Origin: CAZHYV01 sp964537055
GTDB lineage: Bacteria; Myxococcota_A; Polyangia; Palsa-1104; JAEUJZ01
Direction: 5' to 3'
Assembly (NCBI GenBank): GCA_964537055.1
Contig: CAZHYV010000001.1
Location: 124,001-188,000 of the forward strand
Length of the DNA stretch: 64,000 bases
Shown: positions 16,146 to 25,741 of the stretch, one piece after another
Layout: each line of letters starts with the position of its first letter
How positions within the stretch are numbered: position 1 is the first letter of the stretch
The notes under the pieces: model-generated
Database searches by the model: none
Told to the model about the DNA's origin: nothing
Seen by the model: the letters and a program-made list of their open reading frames with translations, nothing else
Program-made: the position numbers and the translations under genes

Positions 16146-18215
16146 ATGGCCGTTTCTCCCTCTAACCCATCGTCTTCACAAGCAAAAGGCTCCCTAAATA
16201 GAAACGAATCTGGTTCTTCTGATTTCAAACCTTATGTGCCTGCCTCTCAAGATCCGTCGGAATTTTCTATAAAATCCGTTCTTCTTGGAATCCTATTTGC
16301 AATCATCTTTGGAACATCTTCGGTGTACTTGGCTTTGTGTGCAGGTTTAACTGTAGGGGCTTCTATTCCGATTGCAGTTATGGTGATCGGTCTCTTCCGG
16401 AAAATGCGTAAGAATACCATTTTAGAAAATAACCTTGTTCAAACGCTAGGTTCAGCGGGAGAGTCTGTCTCCTCTGTTCTTATCTTTTCGTCGGTTGCGT
16501 TTATCTTCATTGCAGGTGGAGACAAGTATTTTCAATACAAGCAATTAATGACCATCGGAATGCTTGGGGGATTGGTAGGCATCTTCTTTATGATCCCTTT
16601 AAGAAGAAGCCTTATCGTAAAAGAACATGCAACCCTTAAATATCCCGAAGGTACAGCGTGTGCAGAGGTCCTTATTGCTGGCGAGAAGCAAGGAGACCTT
16701 GCTAAACCTGTATTCTTAGGTTCGCTCGTAGCGATGGGTTACTGGATCTTCATGAAGCTGCTGGGGCTATGGAAAGAGATTCCAACCCTGCTGCGGCGTA
16801 CAGCTCACGACTTCTACCCAAATGCGACTCTTACCATGAATGTTACCCCTGAATATCTAGGGATTGGCTATATTATTGGGCCCCGTGTTACTCTGCAGAT
16901 GCTTGGGGGTGGTTTATTTGCTTGGATGGTACTCATTCCTTTATTTTCTGCATTTCCTCAAATAGCCACTTTTTTAAAGGCCAGAGATGTTTTTACGACC
17001 CTGAAGGAGCTAGGGATTTCTGCTGGCGCAATTCAGGATTTGCCAACGGCAGGGCAAGTTCACGCAGCACACGTAAAATACTTATCCGTGGGGACGATCG
17101 TTGGGGCGGGTCTTATCACCCTCATTAAAACGTTTCCTGTGATTGTTGGAAGTTTTCGAACGGTCGTAGAGGCATTACGAGGAAGAGGAGAGCCCCGAGC
17201 TCTGGCTCGTACAGAGAAAGATCTGCCGATGTGGCTTGTTCTTGCGGGACCCTTTGTCCTTATTTTGATGGTCGCTGTGCTTCCCTATCTTCCAGGTTCG
17301 TTTCCAAGTTCGCTCTTAATGTCTCTTTTGGTCTTCATTTTTGGCTTCTTCTTTGTTACCGTCTCTAGCCGTTTTGTAGGAGTGGCTGGCTACTCGATTG
17401 AACCCGTGACCCCAATGGTGTTTACCACGGTGATGGCAACCTGCCTTATCTTTGTGCTTTTAGGGTGGAAAGGAGATGTTCATCAAGCGATGGTGGTTAC
17501 GGTAGGCGCGGTTGTCTGTATTGCTGCGGGGAACGCAGGGGCAACCTCACAAGACCTAAAGACAGGGTTTCTGATCGGTGCTACTCCCTATCGGCAGCAG
17601 CTTGCCTTATTTATCGGTGTTGTTCTCTCGGCTTTAGTTGTTGGAGGGACCATTCTTCTTATCGACCATTCAATTCCTAATGTGCCTCATGCCATTGGAT
17701 ATGTTGCTCCTGGGCAAGATGCTCCTAAGTATGCAGCCCCCCAGGCAACCATTTTGGCGATGCTTATCAAAGCAGTGATGAGTGGAAAAATGCCCTGGGG
17801 ATTAGTTCTGATCGGCGTAGCCTTGGCTATTGTGATCGAGCTTAGCGGACTCATGGCACTTTCTGTAGCTGCTGGAATCTACCTACCCCTATCTACGACA
17901 ACTGCGATTTTTGTAGGGTCTTTAATACGGTGGCTAGTCATGAGGAAGCAAAAAGAGCAATCAGCATCCCATTCGTTGAAGGATATGGAATTGAGCAAAG
18001 GGATGCTTTATGCGACCGGGCTTGTAGCGGGTGGAGCGATTGCAGGAATGCTGCTGGGATTTTTTGCAGGATTTTTCCCAAATCCTGCAAAAATGATTGA
18101 TTTGGGGCGCGAATATTGGAATTCTAAACGGATCCAACCCTTTGGAGATTATCTTTCGATTGCAGCCTTTTTTGTTCTTGGATACCTACTCTATCGAAAA
18201 GCGAAACAAAAATAG
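16146..18215 (+). CDS. OPT family oligopeptide transporter
   Basis: Secondary transporter of the OPT superfamily, which imports peptides or metal chelates with protons. The 689 residues begin with a hydrophilic 45-residue tail, followed by about 14-16 membrane helices. Family-typical pieces include the early LCAGLTVGASIPIAVM helix, YPEGTACAEVLIAGE (about 172-186) and GNAGATSQDLKTGFLIGATP (about 466-485). The last of these is characteristic of the bacterial OPT branch. The substrate cannot be read from sequence. A TerC gene follows in the same direction after 49 bases. The 186-base gap before it is divergent from the zinc-ribbon gene. Confidence 0.9.
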   Translation: MAVSPSNPSSSQAKGSLNRNESGSSDFKPYVPASQDPSEFSIKSVLLGILFAIIFGTSSVYLALCAGLTVGASIPIAVMVIGLFRKMRKNTILENNLVQTLGSAGESVSSVLIFSSVAFIFIAGGDKYFQYKQLMTIGMLGGLVGIFFMIPLRRSLIVKEHATLKYPEGTACAEVLIAGEKQGDLAKPVFLGSLVAMGYWIFMKLLGLWKEIPTLLRRTAHDFYPNATLTMNVTPEYLGIGYIIGPRVTLQMLGGGLFAWMVLIPLFSAFPQIATFLKARDVFTTLKELGISAGAIQDLPTAGQVHAAHVKYLSVGTIVGAGLITLIKTFPVIVGSFRTVVEALRGRGEPRALARTEKDLPMWLVLAGPFVLILMVAVLPYLPGSFPSSLLMSLLVFIFGFFFVTVSSRFVGVAGYSIEPVTPMVFTTVMATCLIFVLLGWKGDVHQAMVVTVGAVVCIAAGNAGATSQDLKTGFLIGATPYRQQLALFIGVVLSALVVGGTILLIDHSIPNVPHAIGYVAPGQDAPKYAAPQATILAMLIKAVMSGKMPWGLVLIGVALAIVIELSGLMALSVAAGIYLPLSTTTAIFVGSLIRWLVMRKQKEQSASHSLKDMELSKGMLYATGLVAGGAIAGMLLGFFAGFFPNPAKMIDLGREYWNSKRIQPFGDYLSIAAFFVLGYLLYRKAKQK

Positions 18216-18264
18216 GACCCTGTCCATAATAGAATGAAACTCTAATTGCCAACGAAAAAGAAGA

Positions 18265-19050
18265 ATGCGCGAATTTATGAACCAATATCATGTGTGGTCA
18301 AGTCTCGTTTCGCTAGCGACCCTGGTGGCGCTTGAAGCCATTTTGGGCATCGATAACTTAGTTTTTATATCCATTATCACGGGAAAGTTACCTTCTGCGG
18401 AACAACCGAAGGCAAGAAAATTGGGCTTAGCCTTTGCAGTGATCACAAGGATAGGGTTGCTTCTGTCATTGAAAGCGGTTATGCGTCTTACAAAACCGCT
18501 TTTCACAGTGATGTCCTTTCATCCTTCCGGGAAAGACCTCATCCTTTTGGTAGGGGGATTATTTCTTATTGGAAAAAGTACTTACGAAATTTACGACAAG
18601 CTCGAAGCGAACGATGAAGATCATCTCTCAACTTCATCAACACAAAAGAAGGTTTCTCTTATTAGCTGCATTGTTCAAATTATTATTTTAGATATTATCT
18701 TTTCCTTAGATTCAGTCATTACCGCGATCGGGATGGCCCAAGAGCTGTGGGTGATGATTGCCGCAGTTCTTCTTGCCACAGGTTTAATGCTGCTTGCTTC
18801 TGGCTGGATCAGCAAATTAATTAAGCGGCACCCTTCTTTGAAAATGCTCGCCCTGTCTTTTTTAATCTTAATCGGGGTTATGCTTATGATGGATGGATTT
18901 GGTAAACACATCGAGCGGGGTTATCTCTATTTTGCGATGGCCTTTTCTTTGGCAGTTGAGGCTTTGAATATTCTGCTAAGGAGAAAAGCAAAACCTGTTC
19001 AGCTGCGCCATGCCGAATTGCCAAAGGTGTCCACTAGTTCGATTTCATAG
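18265..19050 (+). CDS. TerC family integral membrane protein
   Basis: Seven-helix membrane protein of the TerC family, linked in other bacteria to tellurite resistance and, more recently, to manganese export for secreted metalloproteins. The two hallmark acidic helices are visible: ALEAILGIDNLVFISII (about residues 22-38) and DIIFSLDSVITAIGM (about 142-156), each with its conserved Asp. The 261-residue length is typical. The start at 18265 has only a purine-rich AAGAAG directly before it; ATG 18277 (MNQYH) is the alternative. It follows the OPT gene by 49 bases and may be co-transcribed. Metal specificity is not evident. Confidence 0.9.
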   Translation: MREFMNQYHVWSSLVSLATLVALEAILGIDNLVFISIITGKLPSAEQPKARKLGLAFAVITRIGLLLSLKAVMRLTKPLFTVMSFHPSGKDLILLVGGLFLIGKSTYEIYDKLEANDEDHLSTSSTQKKVSLISCIVQIIILDIIFSLDSVITAIGMAQELWVMIAAVLLATGLMLLASGWISKLIKRHPSLKMLALSFLILIGVMLMMDGFGKHIERGYLYFAMAFSLAVEALNILLRRKAKPVQLRHAELPKVSTSSIS

Positions 19051-19273
19051 GTTGCCTATATTGCTTTAGAGGGCGTCTGCATCGTAAAGATTTGGTTGCC
19101 ATTTTTTCTAATCCAAGTAAAATGTGGGCGCTTGTCTAAAGCACGTTGTATTCATTAATAGAGTGGATCGGGGTTTTTAGGTCTTAGAGAAGCGCGTGTT
19201 TCAAATTATAGTGGTCGATTGTGCTACTTTGTGGTATCATCTGCCCCAAGTTTATTCGTAGGGAGTACATACT

Positions 19274-21361
19274 GTGATTACTGATCTTTCTCGCGTTCGC
19301 AACATTGGGATTTCGGCTCATATCGATAGTGGGAAAACCACGCTTACCGAGCGTATCCTCTTTTATACCAAACGGATCCATGCCATCCACGAAGTCAAAG
19401 GAAAAGACGGAGTGGGTGCAAAAATGGATAGTATGGATTTGGAGAGGGAGCGTGGAATTACCATCGCGAGTGCCGCAACGTACTGTTCGTGGAGCCAGCA
19501 CCATATTAACATCATCGACACGCCTGGACACATCGACTTCACAATCGAAGTTGAACGTTCTCTACGTGTACTCGACGGCGCGATCTTGGTTCTTTGTGGA
19601 GTCGCAGGTGTACAAAGCCAATCGCTTACCGTTGATAGGCAGATGCGCCGGTATAAGGTACCACGTATTGCGTTTATTAATAAACTCGACCGGACAGGTG
19701 CAAACCCATTCCGTGTCCGAGATCAGCTTCATGAGAAACTAGGCCATAATGCTGTCCTTCTGCAGATCCCCATTGGTCTCGAAGACCAGCATGCAGGGGT
19801 GGTGGACCTAATTACTCAAGAAGCCATCACGTTCCACGGTCCTAATGGTGAAGAGATTCAGCGAGGTCCTATTCCTGACAATCTGAAGGAACAGGCGCAG
19901 CAGGCTCGAGAACTCATGCTTGATAAAGTATCGATGTTTAGTGATGAGCTTACCGAGGCGATTTTTGAAGACCGAGTGACTGTGGATTTGATCCGTAAGG
20001 CGGTTCGTAAGGGCACGATCGAGATGAAATTAACTCCAGTCCTTATTGGGTCTGCTTATAAGAACCGAGGCGTACAACTGCTTCTTGATGCAGTAACGTA
20101 CTATTTGCCCTCTCCAACCGAAGTTGAGAACGAAGCAATTGATCTTGATCATGGGGATGCAAAGATCAAGCTTGAGTCGGACTTTACCAAGCCGCTGGTG
20201 GCGCTTGCATTCAAGCTGGAGGATGGACGTTATGGTCAGTTAACCTATATAAGAATTTATCAAGGAAAGCTGATCAAGGATTCGGTTATTACTAACGTAC
20301 GTACAGGGAAGAAGGTAAAAATTTCCCGAATCGTGCGTATGCACGCTGATGACAAAGAAGATATTGCTGATGAAGGTGCAGGCGCTGGGGATATTATTGC
20401 GGTGTTTGGGGTGGATTGTAACTCGGGGGATACTTTCACCGAAGGTGACAATATTACCCTGATGCCTATGTACGTTCCCTCGGCGGTTATCAAGGTCGCG
20501 CTAAAGCCTGTTGATCAAAAGTCTCAGATGAACATGAGTAAGGCCATTCAGCGCTTTACCAAGGAAGATCCAACCCTTCGGTGTGAAGTAGACCCCGAGA
20601 GTGGTGAGACCTTGCTCGCTGGGATGGGCGAGCTGCATCTTGATATTTATATCGAGCGGATGAAGCGTGAGTACAACGCCCAGGTAACGATGAGTCCGCC
20701 TCAGGTTGCGTACCGGGAAACGTTTACGCAGAGGGCTGATTATAACTACACTCACAAGAAGCAAACTGGTGGTTCGGGGCAGTACGGTCGCGTAGCTGGA
20801 TATCTTGAGCCTTGCCCAGAGCAAGACTTCGAGTTTGTAGATGATATCGTTGGAGGGGTTATTCCTCGTGAATTTATCCCAAGCGTTGAGAAGGGATTCC
20901 GGTCTATGCTTGCCAAGGGTCGACTTATCAAGTTCCCGGTGGTAAATGTCCGTGCAGTATTAAACGATGGTTCGACCCACACGGTCGACTCATCGGATAT
21001 TGCCTTCCAGGAAGCAGCCCGTGGTGCATGGCGTGAAGCTTATATGAAGGCGAAACCTCAGATTCTTGAGCCTATTATGAAAGTGACGCTTGAGGGACCT
21101 TCTGAGCACAACGGAAATATGCTGGGTACGCTGATGTCTCGTCGAGGAATTATCTTAGGTTCTAGCGAAGATAGTAGCCAAGTTACTATCGAGGCTGAGG
21201 TTCCACTGGCTGAAATGTTTGGATACTCTAATACGCTTCGTTCAGCAACCCAAGGGAAAGCCGAATTTAGTATGGAGTTCTCTCGCTATGCTCCTGTGCC
21301 TTCTCAAATTTCTGAAGAATTGATTGCAAAGGTAAAGGCTGAAGAAGAAAAGAAGAAGTAA
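19274..21361 (+). CDS. fusA: Translation elongation factor G, mitochondrial/spd-like type
   Basis: GTPase for ribosome translocation. The 695 residues contain G1 AHIDSGKTT (15-23), switch segment RERGITIASAAT, G3 DTPGHIDFT, G4 NKLDR and the EF-G domains II-V in order. The Ser in AHIDSGKTT (Ala in most bacterial EF-G) and MDSMDLERERG are features shared with mitochondrial EF-G1 and the spd-type EF-Gs of spirochaetes, planctomycetes and delta-proteobacteria. The start codon is GTG at 19274; GGGAG at 19261-19265 is 8 bases upstream. It is not in a str operon: no rpsL, rpsG or tuf gene is adjacent. TGGTATCAT (19232-19240) could be an extended -10. Confidence 0.95.
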   Translation: MITDLSRVRNIGISAHIDSGKTTLTERILFYTKRIHAIHEVKGKDGVGAKMDSMDLERERGITIASAATYCSWSQHHINIIDTPGHIDFTIEVERSLRVLDGAILVLCGVAGVQSQSLTVDRQMRRYKVPRIAFINKLDRTGANPFRVRDQLHEKLGHNAVLLQIPIGLEDQHAGVVDLITQEAITFHGPNGEEIQRGPIPDNLKEQAQQARELMLDKVSMFSDELTEAIFEDRVTVDLIRKAVRKGTIEMKLTPVLIGSAYKNRGVQLLLDAVTYYLPSPTEVENEAIDLDHGDAKIKLESDFTKPLVALAFKLEDGRYGQLTYIRIYQGKLIKDSVITNVRTGKKVKISRIVRMHADDKEDIADEGAGAGDIIAVFGVDCNSGDTFTEGDNITLMPMYVPSAVIKVALKPVDQKSQMNMSKAIQRFTKEDPTLRCEVDPESGETLLAGMGELHLDIYIERMKREYNAQVTMSPPQVAYRETFTQRADYNYTHKKQTGGSGQYGRVAGYLEPCPEQDFEFVDDIVGGVIPREFIPSVEKGFRSMLAKGRLIKFPVVNVRAVLNDGSTHTVDSSDIAFQEAARGAWREAYMKAKPQILEPIMKVTLEGPSEHNGNMLGTLMSRRGIILGSSEDSSQVTIEAEVPLAEMFGYSNTLRSATQGKAEFSMEFSRYAPVPSQISEELIAKVKAEEEKKK

Positions 21362-21684
21362 TCAGCGGCTTCATCTCCCGATCGATGGAATCTTCCTTTT
21401 GCATGAACCTCCCGCTTAGAGAGCAATCCCTTTAGAAGTGAGGAGGTTCATTCTCTTCAGTTTTGTACGCTTTTGTGGATCTCTATTTGTGTGAGTCTCC
21501 GCTCAGTAAACTTACGGGTTAAGGCTCTGTTTATAAGCCTTGAGCCATCCTTCTTTTCTTGAAAAATATCCTAATCCAAGTAAAGTTTCTGAATAAAGAG
21601 CGAAAAATAAAGGTCGTTTGCTCTAAAATATGGCCCTTGCGCCTAGCCGATATGACCCATGTGCCGAAACTCTAGGGATACACA
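21362..21684. other. Intergenic region after fusA with inverted repeats
   Basis: This 323-base gap has no credible gene. It holds a perfect 10-base inverted repeat, ATGAACCTCC (21403-21412) and GGAGGTTCAT (21442-21451), with a 29-base loop, starting 41 bases after the fusA stop. It also has a second hairpin, AAGGCT-N9-AGCCTT (21521-21541), followed by T-rich sequence. Either could contribute to termination of fusA; neither is a textbook terminator. A ribosome-binding AGGGA (21674-21678) serves the next gene. Confidence 0.4.
21403..21451. repeat. 10-base inverted repeat downstream of fusA
   Basis: ATGAACCTCC and GGAGGTTCAT are exact reverse complements separated by 29 bases. A repeat of this size and spacing is expected about once or twice by chance in a window this long, so its position just after fusA is suggestive only. 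Confidence 0.35.
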
Positions 21685-23634
21685 ATGGAAATGAAAAGAT
21701 ATATAGTCTGTTTGGTCGCTATCAGCACGATCCTCGCTTGTGCAAAAGAGCCTACGCCTCCCCCGCAGAAGCTAAAAGCCTTCGAAGGTCACAACGGTGG
21801 AGTGGAGCTAGCGCTCTATTCTCCCGACGGGAAGTACATTCTCACTGTAGGCGGGGATAGTACCGCAAAGCTGTGGGAACGGACAACCGGGGTCCATGTT
21901 CGCTCCTTTTTAGGTCATACTCAACGTCTTACATCAGCCGCCTTTTCTCCAGACGGTAAATATCTAGTAACGGGAAGTAAGGATGGTACAGCAAGGATCT
22001 GGAATGTTGCTACAGCAACGCTATTCCATTCGTTAAACTATATTGTTGAGGTCTTGTCAGTTGCATTCTCTCCCACGGCGCAGCAGATTCTTGTAGGAAG
22101 TTCCGATGGGAATGTGACTCTTTGGGACCTTCAAGAGAGAAAGGGAATTCGTATCTTTAACCATAGATCCGCCGTTTCCTCTGTAGCATTTGCTAAGAGC
22201 GGAAAACGTATTCTTACGGGAGGAGCTGATAATAAAGCAAAATTATGGAGTATTGATAATGCAACTATCCCTATTCAAGAATTTACTGCTCATACAAACA
22301 CCGTGACCAGTGTGAGGTTTTCTGTAAGTGACGCCCAGGTTTTGACTGGAAGTCTTGATGGGAAAGCGATACTTTGGACGATTGGAAATGCAATACCCTC
22401 CAAGATTTTTTTTGGGATCCACAGAAATGGTGTACATACTGCAGAGCTTTCACCGGATGAATCTATTATCGTTACAACAGGGGTTGATGATGTGTCTGCT
22501 CAAGTATGGGATGCAAAGACGACAGCTCCTATGTTTCCGTTGCCCCATAGAGAGATAGCCACAAGTGCGATCTTCTCTGCAGATGGCAAAGAGATTCTTA
22601 CCTCAAGCCTTGCAGAAGGGTATACACTTTTCCATGTTGCCGATCAAAGGGAGCTCCAGTCATTCACAGGTCACACTCTTTTTGTAAGTTCGATCAAAAT
22701 TGAACCTAACAAAAGACAACTTCTTACCGGGAGTTGGGATGGGACTGTCAAAATTAGGGATATTGAGACAGGTGCCCTGATAAAAGAGATCACTCAAGCC
22801 AATTTAGTGACCCAAGCGGATTTTCTACCAGATAGCCAATACATCGTTGTGGGGGATCTGGGGGGGCTGGTGAAGTTGTGGGACCTAAATACAGGTGCCC
22901 TGACTCGAACATTTGCTGGTCATATAGATTGGATTACTGCACTGGCGATTTCTCCAGATGGGAAGCAGATGCTTACGGGAGGCAATGATAACACAGCCAA
23001 GCTCTGGAATCTTATGGATGGGAAGGAAGTAGCTACCGTAACCGATCACACGGCTCCAGTAAATATCGTAGCACTTGAACCGGGCGGACAATTCTTTTTA
23101 ACCGCAAGCAGTAGTGCGTTTGACTGTAGAACTCGACTGTGGGACAGAACAGGAACCTTACTCCATGTTTTTGATTCTGGACGTGAAGGTAATTGTCCGA
23201 TAGGCGCCTCCTTCTCGGAGGATGGGAAGAAGATTTTTCTCCACCGAAAAAAAGACGGAGTTACGGTATGGGATACAGCCACAAGACAAAAGCTAGATAA
23301 TTTTCCAAGGATTACGTACTTGAGTTCTCTTTCTATCTTCTCAGATATTAAGTTTTACGAGGATTCGAATGATCCGTTTGTATTTTTCCCAGACCAATCA
23401 TACTTGCTTAGCGCCAATGGTTCCCAAAGACATCTCAAAATTGTTGATATACAATCCGGCATAAGCGTCTACACATTTGAGGAAGAAACGCAAGATATCA
23501 TACAAAGAGCCACCCTTTCTAAGGATAAGAGACTTGTTGCTTTTTCTGAACGGAGTAAAATCTATATATGGTCACTCCCTGAAAAACTTCCAAAACCTTC
23601 TCTAACGGGCGGTGGCTTTTCCTTTTTGAGGTAG
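21685..23634 (+). CDS. WD40-repeat lipoprotein (first of tandem pair)
   Basis: Probable lipoprotein: signal peptide with ILAC lipobox (Cys about residue 20), a short linker with PPPQK, then about 13-14 WD40 repeats filling the rest of the 649 residues. That is enough for two seven-bladed propellers. Repeats are recognisable by GH near the start and KLW, RIW, VTLW, VWD or IWS at the end of each blade. WD40 propellers act as protein-binding platforms; no enzyme domain is present. The start at 21685 has AGGGA six bases upstream. The paralogue at 23644 follows after 9 bases, so both are probably on one transcript. Ligand and location (inner or outer membrane) are unknown. Confidence 0.9.
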   Translation: MEMKRYIVCLVAISTILACAKEPTPPPQKLKAFEGHNGGVELALYSPDGKYILTVGGDSTAKLWERTTGVHVRSFLGHTQRLTSAAFSPDGKYLVTGSKDGTARIWNVATATLFHSLNYIVEVLSVAFSPTAQQILVGSSDGNVTLWDLQERKGIRIFNHRSAVSSVAFAKSGKRILTGGADNKAKLWSIDNATIPIQEFTAHTNTVTSVRFSVSDAQVLTGSLDGKAILWTIGNAIPSKIFFGIHRNGVHTAELSPDESIIVTTGVDDVSAQVWDAKTTAPMFPLPHREIATSAIFSADGKEILTSSLAEGYTLFHVADQRELQSFTGHTLFVSSIKIEPNKRQLLTGSWDGTVKIRDIETGALIKEITQANLVTQADFLPDSQYIVVGDLGGLVKLWDLNTGALTRTFAGHIDWITALAISPDGKQMLTGGNDNTAKLWNLMDGKEVATVTDHTAPVNIVALEPGGQFFLTASSSAFDCRTRLWDRTGTLLHVFDSGREGNCPIGASFSEDGKKIFLHRKKDGVTVWDTATRQKLDNFPRITYLSSLSIFSDIKFYEDSNDPFVFFPDQSYLLSANGSQRHLKIVDIQSGISVYTFEEETQDIIQRATLSKDKRLVAFSERSKIYIWSLPEKLPKPSLTGGGFSFLR

Positions 23635-23643
23635 GAACATTTT

Positions 23644-25626
23644 ATGAAACTAAGAAATCTAACAAAGTACTTGATCCCCTTAACAATCAGCATGATGCTC
23701 TCTGCTTGTCAGAAAGAACCTGTTCCCTTGCCACAGAAAGTCATGGTTATAGAGGGGCATGAACACCGAATCATCCAAGTGCTGTATTCTCCTGATGAGA
23801 AGTACATTCTCACTGTGAGTCAAGACTACACAGCTAAACTCTGGGATCGAGCTACCGGAGCTTATGTTCGTTCTTTTCTGGGCCACGAACTTGAGCTTAC
23901 CTCTGCGGCATTTTCACCCGACGGGACTTATGTCTTGACAGGAAGCCGGGATGGTACAGCAAAGGTGTGGGAGGTCGCCACAGCAAAGCTTATTCGGTCG
24001 TTTAGCATAGGTCCGCTTCGCATGAATAGGATCGTGTCGTCAGTGGCTTTTTTCCCGAATGGACATCAAATCCTTGTCGGAGCTGCTGAAACATTTGACC
24101 CGTTTAATCTAAAAGGAAGAGCCATTATTTGGGATTTAAACCAGAATGATCCTGTCCGTTCTTTCGACCATGGAAGTCCAATTTGGGCAGTCGCCATCTC
24201 GAAGGATGGCTCCAAAATTCTTACAGGAGCAGAAGACCATACTGCAAAGCTTTGGAAGGTGAACGATGAGACAACTCCCCTCAATACGTTCATGCATACA
24301 GGATCGGTAACGAGCGCTGCTTTTTCTACCAAGACGGATCAAATTCTTACAGGGAGTATCGATGGATTCGCAAGGCTATGGTCCCCAGGAAAGATCATGG
24401 CGGATAAGTTCTTTCCTTGGATGCATCCTGAGGGCGTAAGGACGGTAGCGTTCTCACCAGATGAAAGCATGATCATCACTACAGGGTTTAACGATCCCAT
24501 TGCCCAGGTATGGGATAAAGATGCAGAAAGCCCGCTCTTCTCAATTTCTCATAGCCTTTTTGCTTACTCTGCAACATTCTCATCCGATGGGAAAGAGATC
24601 CTGACCTCTTCTTTCCCCGAAGGTTATACCCGCTGGAATTCGGCAAACCTAACACCCATCCAATCATTCATAGGACATACAAGCGTTATTACTTCTGTCG
24701 AAGTTCGGGCGGAGACAAAAAAGCTTCTGACTGCGAGTTGGGATGGGACTGCGAGGGTGATTGATACATCTACAGGAAGGCTTACTAAGAGATTTGAGCA
24801 TCCTACCTCAGGAGTCAACAAAGCCACGTTTGTGCCCAACAGCTCTAACATACTTACAGGGGGAGCAGATGATGGCTTGGTACTTATGTGGAATGAAAAT
24901 ACTGGAGCCTTGATTCGTAAATTTGTAGCCCACGGCAAAGAGGTGAGTGCCTTAAAAGTATCGGAAGATGGAGCTTGGATGCTTACAGGAGGTGATGATC
25001 ACCTTGCAAAACTCTGGAGATTGTCTGATGGTCAGCAAACCGCGTTTTTTGCCGGACATCTAGCCCAAGTAGACGTGGTGGATTTTGATCCAAACGGTCG
25101 ATTCATTCTTACAGGGAGTAGTAGTTTCTCTGATTGTACGGTAAGACTTTGGGATACGAGGGGAAATTTACTCCATACTTTTTCTGAACCTGAGATTGTC
25201 CATTGCATGGAGACAGCCGTGTTTTCTGTGGATGGCAAGCAGATCTTGATCAAGAATAATTCTGATGGAATAAAGGTGTGGGATGTAGAAACCAAGGCAG
25301 AGTTAGCTCGTATCCCAAGGATTGATGAGCCCCGGCTCTCTGGAGTGGGCTCGGGTTTTATTAATGCACAGAAAGAATATGCATTTTCTCCTGACCAAGC
25401 TTACGTTCTTTCCCAGTACCAGAATCGCTCTTTAAATCTTGTTCACACGAGAACGGCATCGCCCATTTATTTATTTTCAAAAGCGCTCGATAATTATAGT
25501 TATGCGCTCGCCTTTTTTTCAGATATGGGCGGTTTTGTCGTCGCTGATGGTGGAAATATTCAGATCTGGTCACTCCCTGCACAACTTCCAAAACCAGCCC
25601 TCTCGGGCGGAGGGTGGAGTTTTTAG
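23644..25626 (+). CDS. WD40-repeat lipoprotein (second of tandem pair)
   Basis: A 660-residue paralogue of the preceding gene with the same plan: signal peptide with a clear lipobox LSAC, a KEPVPLPQK linker, and about 13-14 WD40 blades ending in the shared LPKPALSGGGWSF terminus (LPKPSLTGGGFSF in the first copy). The two proteins align along their full length with similar blade order, and about half of residues match by eye in the C-terminal part, indicating an old tandem duplication. AGGAA lies 8 bases upstream of the ATG at 23644. A short gap then leads to the MCE operon. The function is not known; a role in envelope protein assembly is only a guess. Confidence 0.9.
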   Translation: MKLRNLTKYLIPLTISMMLSACQKEPVPLPQKVMVIEGHEHRIIQVLYSPDEKYILTVSQDYTAKLWDRATGAYVRSFLGHELELTSAAFSPDGTYVLTGSRDGTAKVWEVATAKLIRSFSIGPLRMNRIVSSVAFFPNGHQILVGAAETFDPFNLKGRAIIWDLNQNDPVRSFDHGSPIWAVAISKDGSKILTGAEDHTAKLWKVNDETTPLNTFMHTGSVTSAAFSTKTDQILTGSIDGFARLWSPGKIMADKFFPWMHPEGVRTVAFSPDESMIITTGFNDPIAQVWDKDAESPLFSISHSLFAYSATFSSDGKEILTSSFPEGYTRWNSANLTPIQSFIGHTSVITSVEVRAETKKLLTASWDGTARVIDTSTGRLTKRFEHPTSGVNKATFVPNSSNILTGGADDGLVLMWNENTGALIRKFVAHGKEVSALKVSEDGAWMLTGGDDHLAKLWRLSDGQQTAFFAGHLAQVDVVDFDPNGRFILTGSSSFSDCTVRLWDTRGNLLHTFSEPEIVHCMETAVFSVDGKQILIKNNSDGIKVWDVETKAELARIPRIDEPRLSGVGSGFINAQKEYAFSPDQAYVLSQYQNRSLNLVHTRTASPIYLFSKALDNYSYALAFFSDMGGFVVADGGNIQIWSLPAQLPKPALSGGGWSF

Positions 25627-25741
25627 CTATACTCTCGAAGTTTACCTTGCGCAAAGGTGTTTTTCTCACCAAGGGGTACGTACGCCCCTAAACATTTGTT
25701 TTGCAAAGATTTCTCTTTCTCCGGCAAAAATTCAGCCTATA

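Noticed and set aside
19108..21584. A 14-base sequence CTAATCCAAGTAAA shared at 19108-19121 and 21571-21584, either side of fusA
   Set aside because: Matches of 14 bases are expected by chance in 64 kb, and the flanks do not match, so a direct repeat around fusA is not supported.
25439..25741. N-terminal extension of the lipoprotein at 25742, read back to 25439
   Set aside because: Most of it overlaps the end of the WD40 gene in another frame, and it puts the hydrophobic signal in the middle of the protein.
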